From the NCBI RefSeq assembly GCF_017353255.1, contig NZ_JAFMYU010000009.1:152651-216650 (forward strand): 64,000 nucleotides of DNA, in the 5' to 3' direction. The number at the start of each line of letters is the position of its first letter. Positions within the stretch are counted from its first letter, which is position 1. The stretch is from Fibrella aquatilis. GTDB taxonomy: Bacteria; Bacteroidota; Bacteroidia; Cytophagales; Spirosomataceae. This document shows, piece after piece, positions 53,945 through 62,800 of this stretch. The translations under genes were made by a program, and so were the position numbers. The notes below the pieces were generated by a model. It was not told the origin of the DNA, made no database searches, and worked only from the letters and a program-made list of their open reading frames with translations.

Positions 53945-56263
53945 ATGCTAATTAACCCCGCCACCATCGGCATCTTAGCCCAAGCTGGTTCTGCCGTACT
54001 CAGTACTCAGAATTTACTGCTACAGACTCAGATACGGAAAGCCTCTATGGACGCTGCCATTACAGGAGCGCAACTTAGCCATGATAATCAAATTAAATTG
54101 TTTAGGCTGCAACAGGAATACCAGAATCAGGCACGCTGGCAGGAAGCTAACCAACGTGCCCTGCATCAGCGCCAACACCAGGAAAACGAATATGCATTAA
54201 GGGCCCACCAGAACCGATTGGAACGAGCCAACGAATCATACTACACACCCGGGAGTTGGATACAGACTCATCTACCCAACAAGCCAGCTCCGTTCATTAT
54301 AATCAGTACAAATACTCGACAAGAGTTTAATCCGTTCCAAAAGGAGGCTCCCCGTATTGCGCCATTGGGTAGCGTGGCCCGCCGGTTACGGCATTATAAT
54401 TTTCTTTACGAGCACGACCTGCTGTCCATTATTACAACAATGGAATCATTCTCCAGCGATTCAGATGTTCTGGCGTTTTACTACCGGGAATTAAACTGCC
54501 CATGCATTGTTCTCTACGCCGAATTCTCCGGTTCTGCCTTATTAATAAACGCCCTTTACGCAGGTATGCTGGAAGGCCAGACCCAGTTGGATGAAACTAC
54601 TTCCTCAATCGACTTTAGTCCGCGGATTACTACCCTTTGGGAGATTTCATATAACAGAATTGCAGCGATAAAGGCAGATAATTTAAAAGCACCTAACAAC
54701 TTCGGTTGGCTCGATATGCTCGAGACCTATACGGAAACCTTCATTGGTCTAAACACTCAAACTCTGTTAGATGAGTACTTTCGAAACGTTCCTGCAAATC
54801 TTTACCAATCTCAAACCTCCAGGTATCTGAAAGACAAAGAACATGAACTAAAACCTATTGGACTTTGGGACAGCTTTGAAAAGATTATTACTAACCGACA
54901 AATTCGTATCAAGCAGCAACAAGCTTTATTACTCAATAAACTAAAAAACAACAAGTTGCTTTCAGACAACGATGCCAGATATCTGGGACACTTCGATCCT
55001 TTTCAATCAAAATCAGTCGTTGAAGTGGTTGGTAATAAATGGTCATTTCGAGGTGTAGATAATACTTTGCAAACGCCCTACTTGGTCTTTTGGAATAGTA
55101 GCCACCAACCTGAATTCAAGTCCGGCACCTTACTGTTGAAAAACAAGGATGGATTGTATGGATTCCTCAATACGGATGGCTATCTAATTATCCCGTTTAC
55201 CTATGAAGGTGCTGATTTTATGTCGGAAGACCAGGCGGCTGTTTGCAAAGATGGTAAGTGGGGGTTGGTTGGCTTAAATGGCAGATTAACTGTTGCTCTT
55301 AAGTACGAAGACCTGTATTCACCAAGAGGAGGATTTGCAAGCTTTAAACGCAATAGAAAATGGGGGTTGCTTGGTATTAACGGCACAGAAGTAATTGCAC
55401 CAGAATTTGAAATGGTCCGAGTAGCGGAATACGACCGGGTCATAGTTAAAAATAAAAAATGGGGACTGGTCAGCGTTGAGGGTGAAATTTTATTGAATTC
55501 TGAATTCGATGAAATTCTAAACTTGAATCATGAGTTCTGTTTGCTTTCCAAGGAAACGAACTTTTACATTTATCACCTCCCGAGTAAGCTTCTGATCGAG
55601 CTTCGTGATGCTAACTTAAAAAACTGGGAATTTACCCCGCTGGCGACTACTGAAGTAAACAAGTTTCACGGGTCTCCCTGGCAAGCCTACTCATTTTATC
55701 AATTATCGGATTCATTCTATCTGTTCTCGATTAATCGGACCACTGTTAGTGGCGACAAATCGAAAATCAATCAGGCCTATCTTCTGAAAAAAGAATCGAA
55801 TACGATTCGTCTCTACAAATCAGCCGATGCTGGACGATCAGAAATTCCTGACGTATCACTGCCGGATTCGATGCCAATTCCGGTAGTGAGTAGCACAGGG
55901 GCAGGGTTTCTATCTCCCTCGCTTACCCCTCTGATCTCTTGCACATACCAAGCGATAATGCCTTTCAGTCAAGGACTGGCTGCTGTCAAACAGGGGGATT
56001 ATTGGGGATTCATAGACTCAGCCAATAAATTCATCGTGCCGGCAATCTACGAACAGGTAAAACCTTTTTCCGATGGCCTCGCTGCTGTACGGGTCGAGGG
56101 TAAGTGGGGTTTTATTGATCTTGGAGGCAATACGGTCATCGACTACGTTTTTCAGGAAGTTAGTCCTTTTCAAGAGAGTCGTGCTTTTGCCCGCTATACC
56201 AATCGAGATAACTGGGCTATCCTGGATAACGTGGGCAATATCCTGGTCGAAGCCAAAACATGA
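53945..56263 (+). CDS. WG-repeat protein with N-terminal coiled coil
   Basis: A 772 aa protein. Residues 1-100 are a hydrophobic start followed by a Gln-rich coiled coil (NQIKLFRLQQEYQNQARWQ); about 110-350 is an unassigned globular part (PAPFIIISTNTRQEFNPF, FYYRELNCPCIVLYAEFSG); from about 390 on there are at least six WG-type repeats (WGLVGLNG, WGLLGING, WGLVSVEG, WGFIDSAN, WGFIDLGG), which form a propeller-like binding surface. WG repeats usually bind proteins. In this operon it may be a sensor or scaffold next to the GTPases. No signal peptide, so cytoplasmic or membrane-attached from the inside. Confidence 0.82.
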   Translation: MLINPATIGILAQAGSAVLSTQNLLLQTQIRKASMDAAITGAQLSHDNQIKLFRLQQEYQNQARWQEANQRALHQRQHQENEYALRAHQNRLERANESYYTPGSWIQTHLPNKPAPFIIISTNTRQEFNPFQKEAPRIAPLGSVARRLRHYNFLYEHDLLSIITTMESFSSDSDVLAFYYRELNCPCIVLYAEFSGSALLINALYAGMLEGQTQLDETTSSIDFSPRITTLWEISYNRIAAIKADNLKAPNNFGWLDMLETYTETFIGLNTQTLLDEYFRNVPANLYQSQTSRYLKDKEHELKPIGLWDSFEKIITNRQIRIKQQQALLLNKLKNNKLLSDNDARYLGHFDPFQSKSVVEVVGNKWSFRGVDNTLQTPYLVFWNSSHQPEFKSGTLLLKNKDGLYGFLNTDGYLIIPFTYEGADFMSEDQAAVCKDGKWGLVGLNGRLTVALKYEDLYSPRGGFASFKRNRKWGLLGINGTEVIAPEFEMVRVAEYDRVIVKNKKWGLVSVEGEILLNSEFDEILNLNHEFCLLSKETNFYIYHLPSKLLIELRDANLKNWEFTPLATTEVNKFHGSPWQAYSFYQLSDSFYLFSINRTTVSGDKSKINQAYLLKKESNTIRLYKSADAGRSEIPDVSLPDSMPIPVVSSTGAGFLSPSLTPLISCTYQAIMPFSQGLAAVKQGDYWGFIDSANKFIVPAIYEQVKPFSDGLAAVRVEGKWGFIDLGGNTVIDYVFQEVSPFQESRAFARYTNRDNWAILDNVGNILVEAKT

Positions 56264-56311
56264 TGATGAATTGTCAACTGTTAAACAACAATACCGTAAA
56301 CGGAAGGAATC

Positions 56312-57478
56312 ATGGACAAAATTGTTATCGCAAACTGGATTCGTTCGCACGAGGTAGCAGATAGTCAGATCTATACGGATCCAGATGGTCATTCGACTAT
56401 CGGTATTGGCTTTGATTTGGATGAAGTTGGGGCTCGGGAAAGAATCGAAGGTCTTGGGGCTAACTTCGAGAGTGTGTTAGATGGTACGGAGTCCTTAACA
56501 GAGACTCAGATTGAAGAATTATTCAACCAAGATATCGATCACTCTATTAACGCTGCCCGCTCTATCTTTCCCGACTTGGATGCTTATCCGGCAAACAAGC
56601 AAGTTGCCATCATTGACATGGTTTATGATCTTGGAGAAAGAGACTTTAAAAAGTTAGATACGGTAATTGATGCTATCAAACAGCAGCACTGGACTGACGC
56701 TTCTACTAAGATGCAGGAGTCGGTTCTTTTTAACCAACTTAGTCACCGGGCAACGGAAGAAATCAGTCTGATACGGGATGATTACACGAATCCATTACCG
56801 AATTTAAACGACAACGGTAGTTATAATGACAACACGGACTTGTATTATCCATCCAGTTCTGTATCCCACTACGTAGACTCACCTTTTAACAGTCTGGATA
56901 CTGCTATAACGACGATTCACTTGATGCACTTGATGGATATGCAACATGAACATCCTGAGCATCCTTCTGCGGTAGACCATTCACCAACCACTCCGTCTCC
57001 AGATACCCTTGTTGATCATACCGAAACACAGCCAGTGGGGATCATTCCAGTGGACAACATTTCACCATACATCGATTATTCCCCGCATCTTACTGCAAAT
57101 GATATTTATTTAGTGACAGATCAGCCTGGTGACCCTGGGTATCCCTCCGTTCCCGATCATACGCCGACTGATTTGGCCCCAGGTACGTATGTGGATACCA
57201 CCGAGACATATCCAGCAGATGGCATCCCGGTGGACACTACTCCACAAAATACTGATCTACTCCAGCTGCCTACTGCAGATGATATTTATCTGAACAACGA
57301 TTGTCTCAATGTACAGGGCGGCTGGCGGACCCCCGACGATTTGCAGGAGTTCATGGCTCGAAATGGTTTTGAAACCAACCCACCTTCCAACGGCAGCCCT
57401 GGACTGGAGGTCTATACGGATCAGAGTTTTCCAGATAGTCACTTGGATGGAGGTCATGATTTTACCTCAATAGACTAA
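56312..57478 (+). CDS. T4-lysozyme-type muramidase domain with repeat tail, no signal peptide
   Basis: A 388 aa protein. Residues 1-160 form a GH24-type muramidase: E14, D23 and T29 (SHE, YTDPDG, STIGIGFD) repeat exactly the 9 and 6 residue spacing of T4 lysozyme E11, D20 and T26; D35 also lies six after T29, as in pesticin. It should cut the peptidoglycan glycan chain. There is no signal peptide, so it would stay in the cytoplasm until export or membrane failure. The Pro/Asp/Thr-rich tail contains a 60-residue unit repeated almost twice (56963-57292). It lies mid-operon, 48 bp after the WG gene. Confidence 0.82.
   Translation: MDKIVIANWIRSHEVADSQIYTDPDGHSTIGIGFDLDEVGARERIEGLGANFESVLDGTESLTETQIEELFNQDIDHSINAARSIFPDLDAYPANKQVAIIDMVYDLGERDFKKLDTVIDAIKQQHWTDASTKMQESVLFNQLSHRATEEISLIRDDYTNPLPNLNDNGSYNDNTDLYYPSSSVSHYVDSPFNSLDTAITTIHLMHLMDMQHEHPEHPSAVDHSPTTPSPDTLVDHTETQPVGIIPVDNISPYIDYSPHLTANDIYLVTDQPGDPGYPSVPDHTPTDLAPGTYVDTTETYPADGIPVDTTPQNTDLLQLPTADDIYLNNDCLNVQGGWRTPDDLQEFMARNGFETNPPSNGSPGLEVYTDQSFPDSHLDGGHDFTSID
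56963..57292 (+). repeat. 180-bp repeat in the lysozyme tail
   Basis: Two units (56963-57142 and 57143-57292, the second shorter) share the frame PSxxDHxPT...VDxTETxP...IPVD...TAxDIYL. The 60-residue unit is likely a surface- or partner-binding spacer. Confidence 0.75.
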
Positions 57479-57519
57479 GTCCTGCTGTTCTATTTCCGAC
57501 CAACCAAAAACAAATCCCA

Positions 57520-58731
57520 ATGACACAATTAGAAAGATTAAGTATTGAAAAACAGAACCAATGCCAGCACGAAAAGGTGATCGATGCGGGCGCGATTCAT
57601 TTGTTTAAACTGCTTCCCACTCTGAGCGAACTCAGGGAATATAATCTCTACATCTCGGGATCCAGAATTCAGGAGTGCTTGGTTTGCCGGAAACTATTGT
57701 TGCAGGAGAGTGACAAGAAGAAGCTGAAAGAGCTGGCCAATATGAGCAAGTCGCTCATGCGGTTATACAATCCATCCGACAAAATCACTATTTCGATTGG
57801 AGAGCTGGCTAAGTCGGTCGTGTTTCTGAACATGAACGAGCCCAAAGCCAGCGACTCAGCCGAGGTGTCATTTTTCAAACTGACTGAACCTCAGGTGACA
57901 ATGGCTGATGTTATTCTGAATGAGGCTACTACCAAGAGCATAGAGGAGGCTAAGATCAATATGGTCTACAGTAAAACGCTGTACGAAACCTGGGAATACA
58001 GGAAGATTAAGCCTTATGGGAAAGCAACTATCCTGAGTTTTTTTGGCCCGCCTGGAACTGGTAAAACACGCACGGCCCAAGCACTGGCTGCCGATTTAGG
58101 GAAGCCATTCATAGATGTTAACCTGGCGGACCTGGAAAGCAAATTCATGTCTCAGACCAGCAAGAACATAGCCGAAGCATTCCAGGTAGCTACGAAAGAG
58201 AATGCCCTCATTTTCTTCGATGAAGCCGACACGGTTTTGGGGAAACGATTGGGTACGGTCACTCAGGGAATAGATGCAGAAATTAATATGTCGCGCTCGA
58301 CGATGCTGAAAGAGCTTGAGCGATTCGAGGGGGTCTGTGTCTTTGCTACCAATTTTGAGGGCAACATTGACCGGGCTTTCGTGCGACGCATTGCGTACCA
58401 CATACCGTTTTCGCTCCCAGACACGAGCACGCTGCGTCGGCTTTGGGAGTACATTCTTCTGCCTACAATTCCTCTCAACGAGCCACGGGAAGAAGTGATT
58501 GACCGCTTAGTAGATGAGAGCGAAGGACTCTCTGGATCCGATCTTGCAACGGTTGTGGTACTGGCCTTTCCAAAATCGGTCATGCTTGATAAGGAAAACC
58601 CCATTCTCCATCTACAGCATCTGCTGGAGGCAGTAGATTTTATTAAGCGAAGCAACCGAACTGTTGGGGTTCGCACCAAGGTTAACGAAATCCGTGAACA
58701 GTATGGCCTCAACGGGAACAGTGAGAACTAA
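57520..58731 (+). CDS. AAA+ ATPase with zinc-ribbon-like N-terminus
   Basis: A 403 aa protein. Residues 176-183 are the Walker A motif GPPGTGKT, about 230-237 the Walker B LIFFDEAD, and sensor 1 is FATN near 272; the module resembles the FtsH/spastin-type AAA domain with a helical lid. The N-terminus has C15-x-H17 and C53-x2-C56, which could hold a zinc ion. AAA+ proteins unfold or remodel other proteins; here it may remodel the muramidases or the motor tail. It lies between the lysozyme-type and the amphipathic-protein genes, spaced 41 and 42 bp. Confidence 0.85.
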   Translation: MTQLERLSIEKQNQCQHEKVIDAGAIHLFKLLPTLSELREYNLYISGSRIQECLVCRKLLLQESDKKKLKELANMSKSLMRLYNPSDKITISIGELAKSVVFLNMNEPKASDSAEVSFFKLTEPQVTMADVILNEATTKSIEEAKINMVYSKTLYETWEYRKIKPYGKATILSFFGPPGTGKTRTAQALAADLGKPFIDVNLADLESKFMSQTSKNIAEAFQVATKENALIFFDEADTVLGKRLGTVTQGIDAEINMSRSTMLKELERFEGVCVFATNFEGNIDRAFVRRIAYHIPFSLPDTSTLRRLWEYILLPTIPLNEPREEVIDRLVDESEGLSGSDLATVVVLAFPKSVMLDKENPILHLQHLLEAVDFIKRSNRTVGVRTKVNEIREQYGLNGNSEN

Positions 58732-58773
58732 TAAGACATTGATACCTAATTGTAACCTTTTAATCTAAAAATC

Positions 58774-59859
58774 ATGGGATTTTGGAGTGATGTCAAGTCA
58801 GCAGTGAGTAGTGGCTATAAATCCTTTGCTCGCGCCGTTTCGAACGTAGGTAGTACAATCGTGAAAGCGACCCGTGCCGGGTATGATTATATCAAAGAGG
58901 GGGCAAAGAAAGCTATCAAGGCAGTTGGCAAGTTCGCTGGCAAGGTCGCTCGCATTTTTAACGAGGGCTACGATGAGACCCGAGCTGAGGTGGTAGGAGA
59001 GGATGTGGCAATGGCTGAGTATATCAACGAACTCGAAAAGCAACTGAAAAACTATCGCGAACGCACTAAAGGGGAAGAGCAGGTTAAACAGATCTTCCGA
59101 ATGGTTCGGGAAATGATCGGGATTCAATACGAAAACCAGGGCGAAAACTCCCTCGAGATTTTCCAGAATTATACTCGCCACTACGTCTCGGCCAAGTTCC
59201 TGCAAGACTTGGTCAGCCAACGGGAGGAGATCCGATCCCCTGCTGAGATCGACCTCGCCTTTCTAAACCTGATTCAGAAATTCCTGACCAATTCGATATC
59301 TAACCTGGAGTTGGAGGAACTTGATAAGCAGATCCAGCAACTCTACAATGGGAAAGACCTACTCATCATCGGAAGCGAAGCTCTAGCCGACATCTGGCAG
59401 CACCAGGGTAATTCCCTCATCAAGGAATTGAAAGCTTTGAACAAACAATTAGACAGTGCCAAAATTGCGCTAACCACCAAGGCTGATCGAATCGAACGTA
59501 AAGAAAGATCCGAACCTGAGTCTATTACAGACGAGGAACGCAAGGAAGTAGAGGATCTCCGCAAATCTATTGAAGCCCTGAAAGCGGACATCAGCGACCG
59601 CAAGACCAAGGAAGCAGATACTACCGAGATGAAGAATATACTGAATGGTATTCACTTTATTTTTCAGCATGAAAACGACCCTCGTATTTCTACTGCGATG
59701 CGCGAAGAAGCGATTGAAGTAGGGGCCGATTTCGTTGAATGGCAGGATAGCAATGTGCCACCAGCGGAACACAAGAAATCGAGGATGCGTCGGTTTGGCT
59801 TAGCCGCCCAAGCCAAAATGAGGGAGATGGGAATGAATGAAACAATCAATGTTGAATAA
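58774..59859 (+). CDS. Protein with cationic amphipathic N-terminus and coiled-coil body, unknown function
   Basis: A 361 aa protein without a known family. Residues 1-65 are a Lys- and Ala-rich stretch (YKSFARAVSNVG, YIKEGAKKAIKAVGKFAGKVA) with alternating hydrophobic and positive residues, like membrane-active helices. Residues about 75-300 are mostly charged helices, probably coiled coil (NELEKQLKNYRERTK, ERKEVEDLRKSIEALKADI). The C-terminus is basic. In an operon with two signal-less muramidases it could help them cross or disturb the membrane, but this is inference. It lies 16 bp before the ZorA-like gene. Confidence 0.7.
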   Translation: MGFWSDVKSAVSSGYKSFARAVSNVGSTIVKATRAGYDYIKEGAKKAIKAVGKFAGKVARIFNEGYDETRAEVVGEDVAMAEYINELEKQLKNYRERTKGEEQVKQIFRMVREMIGIQYENQGENSLEIFQNYTRHYVSAKFLQDLVSQREEIRSPAEIDLAFLNLIQKFLTNSISNLELEELDKQIQQLYNGKDLLIIGSEALADIWQHQGNSLIKELKALNKQLDSAKIALTTKADRIERKERSEPESITDEERKEVEDLRKSIEALKADISDRKTKEADTTEMKNILNGIHFIFQHENDPRISTAMREEAIEVGADFVEWQDSNVPPAEHKKSRMRRFGLAAQAKMREMGMNETINVE

Positions 59860-59875
59860 AGCATAAATCAAATGC

Positions 59876-61948
59876 ATGGAAATCATTAGAATTCTTTTAC
59901 CAGACCACGACCCGATACAATGGATACAAATTATCCTGTTGGTGGTCTTCGTGTTGCTCATGGCTGTCGGCATTTACTTGTATACCCAATCAGAGGAACG
60001 TTGGCAGGCAAAGCTTAAAGAATTGAAGTCGGATTTGTCGATGCTGACTGATGCTGGCGCAGACAAGTCGATCAAAGATTTAATTACTACTTCCTGGCAG
60101 GACTCGTTTCTGCAGTCACTACCGGGTATTTTCCTGATCGTCGGGCTATTGGGTACATTCATTAGCTTGGGCATATCGCTGACCAAATTATCTCCGGCCA
60201 TTGATAAAATGGATATCGGGGATCCATCGGGCATAAAGGAAGTACTTGAAGCTTTGGGAACCAAATTCAAAACCAGCATTTGGGGGATTCTATTCAACTT
60301 AATTTTCAGGCTGGGTTTTCTATACCGTCTGGAAAATACGTTGAGCCAGATCATCGAGGAGAACCTCTCAGACCTTTCAAAAAAATGGAAGTCGAAAGAA
60401 GCATCCTTTTCCAATACAGAAACCACGCGGTATAATCAGGTGATTTCGAAGAATAATGAGATTATTACCGCCCTACAACGAATAGCAACGGCAATGGATC
60501 TGGGAAACCAGAAAAGTGCTGAGTTTTATAAAGATCAGATGCTTTTTCAAGAAAATTTCCAGCGAGGAACGAGGACGTATCAAGTTGAATCATTGCGTCT
60601 CGAAAACGAGCGACACAACCAGTTAGTTGATCAAAATCGCGATATAATCAGTACTCAGGACCGATTGGTGAAAGAAGTGGGCAAGGGAAATCAAATCAGC
60701 ACCATTTTTCACGAGTATCAGTCGCGGTTTCAAGAAAATTTCCGGAATGAGACTATTGCTCACTGGGACAAATCTTTACAGCTCCAAGACGAATCCATGA
60801 AGTACCTGCAATCTGTTTCAGAGACATTGGTCCCTTTCGGTCAGAGTGTGAAAGACCTCGGGCCTATCATTGTGGACATGAAGGAATTAGTAGATATGGT
60901 ATCGAAAACACTGACTACCGCCACGAAAGACTTCGGAGAAGTCGCTGAGGGGCTCAAAGAATCGGTATCTACCTTCAAAACAGAGATTGAGAAGGCCCTG
61001 AAAGATTCATCAAATATAATGACTAAAAATGCGGGTGAGATGGGAAATAGTATAAACCGCTTTAATGAGCAAATAAAAACATCATTTGGTGCCTTTTCGG
61101 AATCGGTGAACGGAACCCTTGGGACAATCAGTGCTACTCTGGAAAAGTCGACGGATGAGATGAAGAGAACCATTGCCGATAGCATTGCTGATACTAAAGT
61201 TGTTATTGAAAAACTGGACAGACACCTCGGCGTGATTGACGATGTGTTAAGTGAAACGAAATCGACGCTGAAAGATATCCACGAAAAATTCAGTGACATA
61301 AACCAAGTCATTGATCGAGTCGCCAAAAGTGCTGAACAAGTTGCTGGCGATTCGTCCCAGGCAAACATTGAGTTGACTGGCGTTTTCAAAGAGAACGGCA
61401 TACTGAACAAACAGTTGAAAGCCCTGATCGAAAGTCAAGAAAAACTGAACGGAATGGTTGCGTCATTCCCCCAGCAACGCTTAACTGAAATCGGGCAGGA
61501 ACTGGGTCAGATTAAGGACACCATCGAACGCCTGACGAACAGTAACGCAATAATCACGGATGTTTTCAAAGAAAATGGGTTGTTAAACAGTCAATTGCAA
61601 TCCTTACTCAATAGCCAGGAAAAGTTAAACGGGTTAGTGACTGCATTTCCCCAGCAACGTTTAACTGAAATTGGGCAGGAACTCGGGCAAATTAAGAATA
61701 TCGTTGAACGCCTGACGAACAGTACTTCGACGCTGTACAACGAGCTACCCTCATCGCTTGATGGTCGCGGATTCTTGGGCACCAAACTGAGTAGCCTAAT
61801 TGATAATCAGCAGGATATATATAAAAAGATCGTAGATGCCATTCAGGCAAATACTGACAGAGTCGTCCACAACAGTAAGGAAAAAGCCAATGGTGAGCAG
61901 GAAAAGAACGGTGAGTACCGAAAGGATTCCGAATTGCCCAGAAACTAA
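59876..61948 (+). CDS. ZorA-like MotA/TolQ-type proton channel with long coiled tail
   Basis: A 690 aa inner-membrane protein. Three membrane segments are visible at about 17-37, 80-104 (LPGIFLIVGLLGTFISLGISL, the MotA/TolQ/ExbB signature) and 134-152 (SIWGILFNLIFRLGFLY). The remaining about 520 residues are a charged cytoplasmic tail, predicted by pattern to be long helices; this is the architecture of ZorA in the Zorya anti-phage system, where the tail carries a signal from the motor into the cell. The tail has a 60-residue tandem repeat (61383-61724). The ZorB-like partner follows 36 bp later. Assignment to Zorya proper is not certain, since other MotA-like proteins exist. Confidence 0.83.
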   Translation: MEIIRILLPDHDPIQWIQIILLVVFVLLMAVGIYLYTQSEERWQAKLKELKSDLSMLTDAGADKSIKDLITTSWQDSFLQSLPGIFLIVGLLGTFISLGISLTKLSPAIDKMDIGDPSGIKEVLEALGTKFKTSIWGILFNLIFRLGFLYRLENTLSQIIEENLSDLSKKWKSKEASFSNTETTRYNQVISKNNEIITALQRIATAMDLGNQKSAEFYKDQMLFQENFQRGTRTYQVESLRLENERHNQLVDQNRDIISTQDRLVKEVGKGNQISTIFHEYQSRFQENFRNETIAHWDKSLQLQDESMKYLQSVSETLVPFGQSVKDLGPIIVDMKELVDMVSKTLTTATKDFGEVAEGLKESVSTFKTEIEKALKDSSNIMTKNAGEMGNSINRFNEQIKTSFGAFSESVNGTLGTISATLEKSTDEMKRTIADSIADTKVVIEKLDRHLGVIDDVLSETKSTLKDIHEKFSDINQVIDRVAKSAEQVAGDSSQANIELTGVFKENGILNKQLKALIESQEKLNGMVASFPQQRLTEIGQELGQIKDTIERLTNSNAIITDVFKENGLLNSQLQSLLNSQEKLNGLVTAFPQQRLTEIGQELGQIKNIVERLTNSTSTLYNELPSSLDGRGFLGTKLSSLIDNQQDIYKKIVDAIQANTDRVVHNSKEKANGEQEKNGEYRKDSELPRN
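61383..61724 (+). repeat. 180-bp tandem repeat in the ZorA-like tail
   Basis: Units at 61383-61562 and 61563-61724 share VFKENGxLNxQLxxLxxSQEKLNG and FPQQRLTEIGQELGQIK. Both DNA and protein are highly similar, so the duplication is recent. It would lengthen the coiled tail. Confidence 0.85.
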
Positions 61949-61984
61949 TATGCCAGTCGTTTACACTTGCGCTCCTTTAAGCAG

Positions 61985-62767
61985 ATGAAAGAAAGAGAAA
62001 CTGAATGGATAACGATTAGCGATGCTATGGCTTCAATCGTTGCAATCCTAATTTTTTTTATGATCGCCATTTTGCTCAGTTCCGGGAAGCAGACAAAGAA
62101 GGTGCCGGAATTGATAAAAAAAATATCGCAATTACAAACAACTGTAGATTCTCTGATGCCCACGCATACAGGTAAGATTGATCCCGCCATGGTTCAAGCT
62201 GTTAAGAGTCGGCAAGAGATAAGCAGGATGATGGAGCAATGTTATGTCGATGTAATCAAAGGTACATCGCTGGAAAAGTACATTGAACTGAATACGGACC
62301 AACTGCAATTTACTTTTACAAACATTACATTCAAGTCAGAGAACCCCTGTTTCGAAGTTAAAGATCCGACACTCCTAGAACCTTTCTGGAAAGCCCTACA
62401 GTCTCTGCTGGAACAGGAACCCAATTCTATTGTGATCATCGAAGGCTATGCTGACAGAGACACCTTTCTTGGGGGAAAAGTGATATGTAAGCCATGTGAG
62501 GGAATGGATATTGACGAGAATCACTGTTTCTCAGATAATATCGGATTGTCAGCCTCCCGGGCACTGGAGGGCAAACGAAGGCTTACCAAGGGTTGGAATT
62601 TAGGGCTTTCTGAACGCGTGGTCGTAGCGGGATACGGCTCAACCAAATATGATGATAACCTGTCGAATGACCAGAATCGACGGGTCATTTTCAAGGTAGA
62701 ATTAAATGTAAAGCGGAGTACATACATAGCTAAGGACCCGACTGAATTTTCTGCAATCTCTCAATGA
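61985..62767 (+). CDS. ZorB-like MotB/OmpA-domain stator protein
   Basis: A 260 aa protein; start at the ATG at 61985, because an upstream TTG frame adds only six residues. The N-terminal membrane helix (about 11-32, ISDAMASIVAILIFF) carries D13, the place of the proton-carrying Asp of MotB and ZorB. A periplasmic linker leads to an OmpA-like peptidoglycan-binding domain (about 135-250: FWKALQSLLEQEPNSIVIIEGYAD, LSASRALEGKRR, NDQNRRVIF). A small insertion holds CKPCEGMDIDENHC, which may form a disulfide. With the preceding ZorA-like gene it should form a PMF-driven stator/motor anchored to the cell wall. Confidence 0.85.
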   Translation: MKERETEWITISDAMASIVAILIFFMIAILLSSGKQTKKVPELIKKISQLQTTVDSLMPTHTGKIDPAMVQAVKSRQEISRMMEQCYVDVIKGTSLEKYIELNTDQLQFTFTNITFKSENPCFEVKDPTLLEPFWKALQSLLEQEPNSIVIIEGYADRDTFLGGKVICKPCEGMDIDENHCFSDNIGLSASRALEGKRRLTKGWNLGLSERVVVAGYGSTKYDDNLSNDQNRRVIFKVELNVKRSTYIAKDPTEFSAISQ

Positions 62768-62800
62768 AATCAAAAGCTATTTTTTAAAACTTTTATAAGG

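Noticed and set aside
61985..62767. Flagellar MotA/MotB stator genes
   Set aside because: No flagellar genes are nearby, the ZorA-like tail is far longer than the MotA cytoplasmic part, and Bacteroidota of this type move by gliding.
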